Positions 6,762 through 6,917 of a DNA stretch of 6,917 nucleotides are shown here, one piece after another. Origin of the DNA: JAGOBX01 sp017999075 [NCBI: Candidatus Babelota bacterium] (GTDB lineage Bacteria; JAGOBX01); NCBI GenBank assembly GCA_017999075.1, contig JAGOBX010000189.1, forward strand, positions 1 to 6,917. The letters are read 5' to 3'. The notes beneath the pieces are model-generated. The model did not search any database. It was given only the letters and a program-made list of their open reading frames with translations, and had not been told where the DNA came from. The stretch's first letter is position 1, and every line of letters starts with the position of its first letter. The translations under genes and the position numbers were made by a program.

Positions 6762-6857
6762 TTCTTTCTCCTTTTTATTTTTTAAAAAAAATTTAAATTA
6801 ACTTTTTAGTTTTAATTTATGCAAACAATAAATAATAAACTGTAATAAAAAAAGTTT
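6762..6857 (-). other. AT-rich leader of the replication genes; no confident promoter
   Basis: About 95 bp of almost pure A/T precede the helicase gene. On the minus strand a weak promoter-like pair can be drawn: ATTACA, 17 nt, then the TGCATAAAT region. In sequence this AT-rich such matches are expected by chance. No GC-rich hairpin followed by a T run is seen, so there is no evidence of a terminator separating an upstream gene from the helicase. Confidence 0.3.
6768..6773 (-). promoter_or_regulatory. Shine-Dalgarno of the primase-helicase gene
   Basis: The minus strand reads AAGGAG, a 6-nt spacer AAAGAA, then ATG at 6761. It supports the annotated start and shows that the host uses canonical SD-led initiation. 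Confidence 0.85.
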
Positions 6858-6917
6858 TTAGCGATGACGTTTTTTTTTTTTGAAAAAAAAATCCTTTTTC
6901 TTTTTAAAAATTAGATT
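6858..6917 (-). CDS. Possible C-terminal end of an upstream gene entering from the right edge
   Basis: One minus-strand frame is open from the window edge for 19 codons and ends at TAA (6858-6860). The encoded tail reads N-L-I-F, then a run of Lys with three Phe, ending K-R-H-R. A basic tail is plausible for a nucleic-acid-binding protein, but the stretch is dominated by A9/T12-type homopolymers and is too short to test. The other two frames close within a few codons. It may equally be non-coding leader. Confidence 0.25.
   Translation of the reverse strand, partial: NLIFKKKKDFFFKKKKRHR

Noticed and set aside
6466-6801. Plus-strand open frame that could encode a hydrophobic membrane protein
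   Set aside because: The Phe/Ser/Ile-rich product is the complement of the Lys/Glu-rich helicase N-terminus, and no ribosome site is seen.
6868-6892. T12/A9 hairpin in the leader as a terminator
   Set aside because: The stem would be purely A-T with a one-base loop and could not form a stable terminator; it is more simply a pair of homopolymer runs.

Overview
The window is a compact, AT-rich replication module with every supportable gene on the minus strand. In transcription order (right to left) it holds a possible 3' end of an upstream gene (6858-6917), a 1183-residue primase-like/AAA+ helicase fusion (3210-6761), a family A DNA polymerase with 3'-5' exonuclease (347-3223), and the 5' part of an unrecognised gene leaving the left edge (1-231). 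Together the two large genes supply helicase, primase-like and polymerase parts of a replisome. The polymerase lacks a 5'-3' exonuclease domain and has the phage-type signatures FGFPGGMG and FQGLAADGAK. This points to a phage, prophage or other self-replicating element rather than a core chromosome. Good Shine-Dalgarno sequences precede both large genes, so the host uses canonical SD initiation. The standard code fits (TAA and TGA act as stops, TGG encodes Trp). The host cannot be named from the sequence.

Right part: an AT-rich leader of about 100 bp, then the helicase gene. Its N-terminus matches, by recalled family consensus, the archaeo-eukaryotic primase of TOTE type with its Cys cluster. 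However, the DxD metal motif reads ExS and the catalytic-loop His reads Gln, so this primase module looks inactive. A second Cys/His cluster, then a complete AAA+ ATPase, follow. The gene's 3' end carries a perfect 19-bp inverted repeat and a third related arm. It overlaps the polymerase start by 14 nt, with a strong SD inside the helicase gene.

Left part: the polymerase core is complete, but about 240 residues of AT-rich tail are added after it. The tail has a charged coiled-coil-like stretch, a degenerate run of about 11-residue repeats around D-K-K-T-Q, and an unrecognised acidic/aromatic end. The same repeat continues past the stop codon as three 34-bp units. Because 34 is not a multiple of 3, each unit shifts frame. 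Removing one base per unit rebuilds a continuous repeat protein, so the array is either a decaying tail caught in the act or a DNA/RNA-level repeat. This array and the degenerate primase are the most unusual parts of the window.
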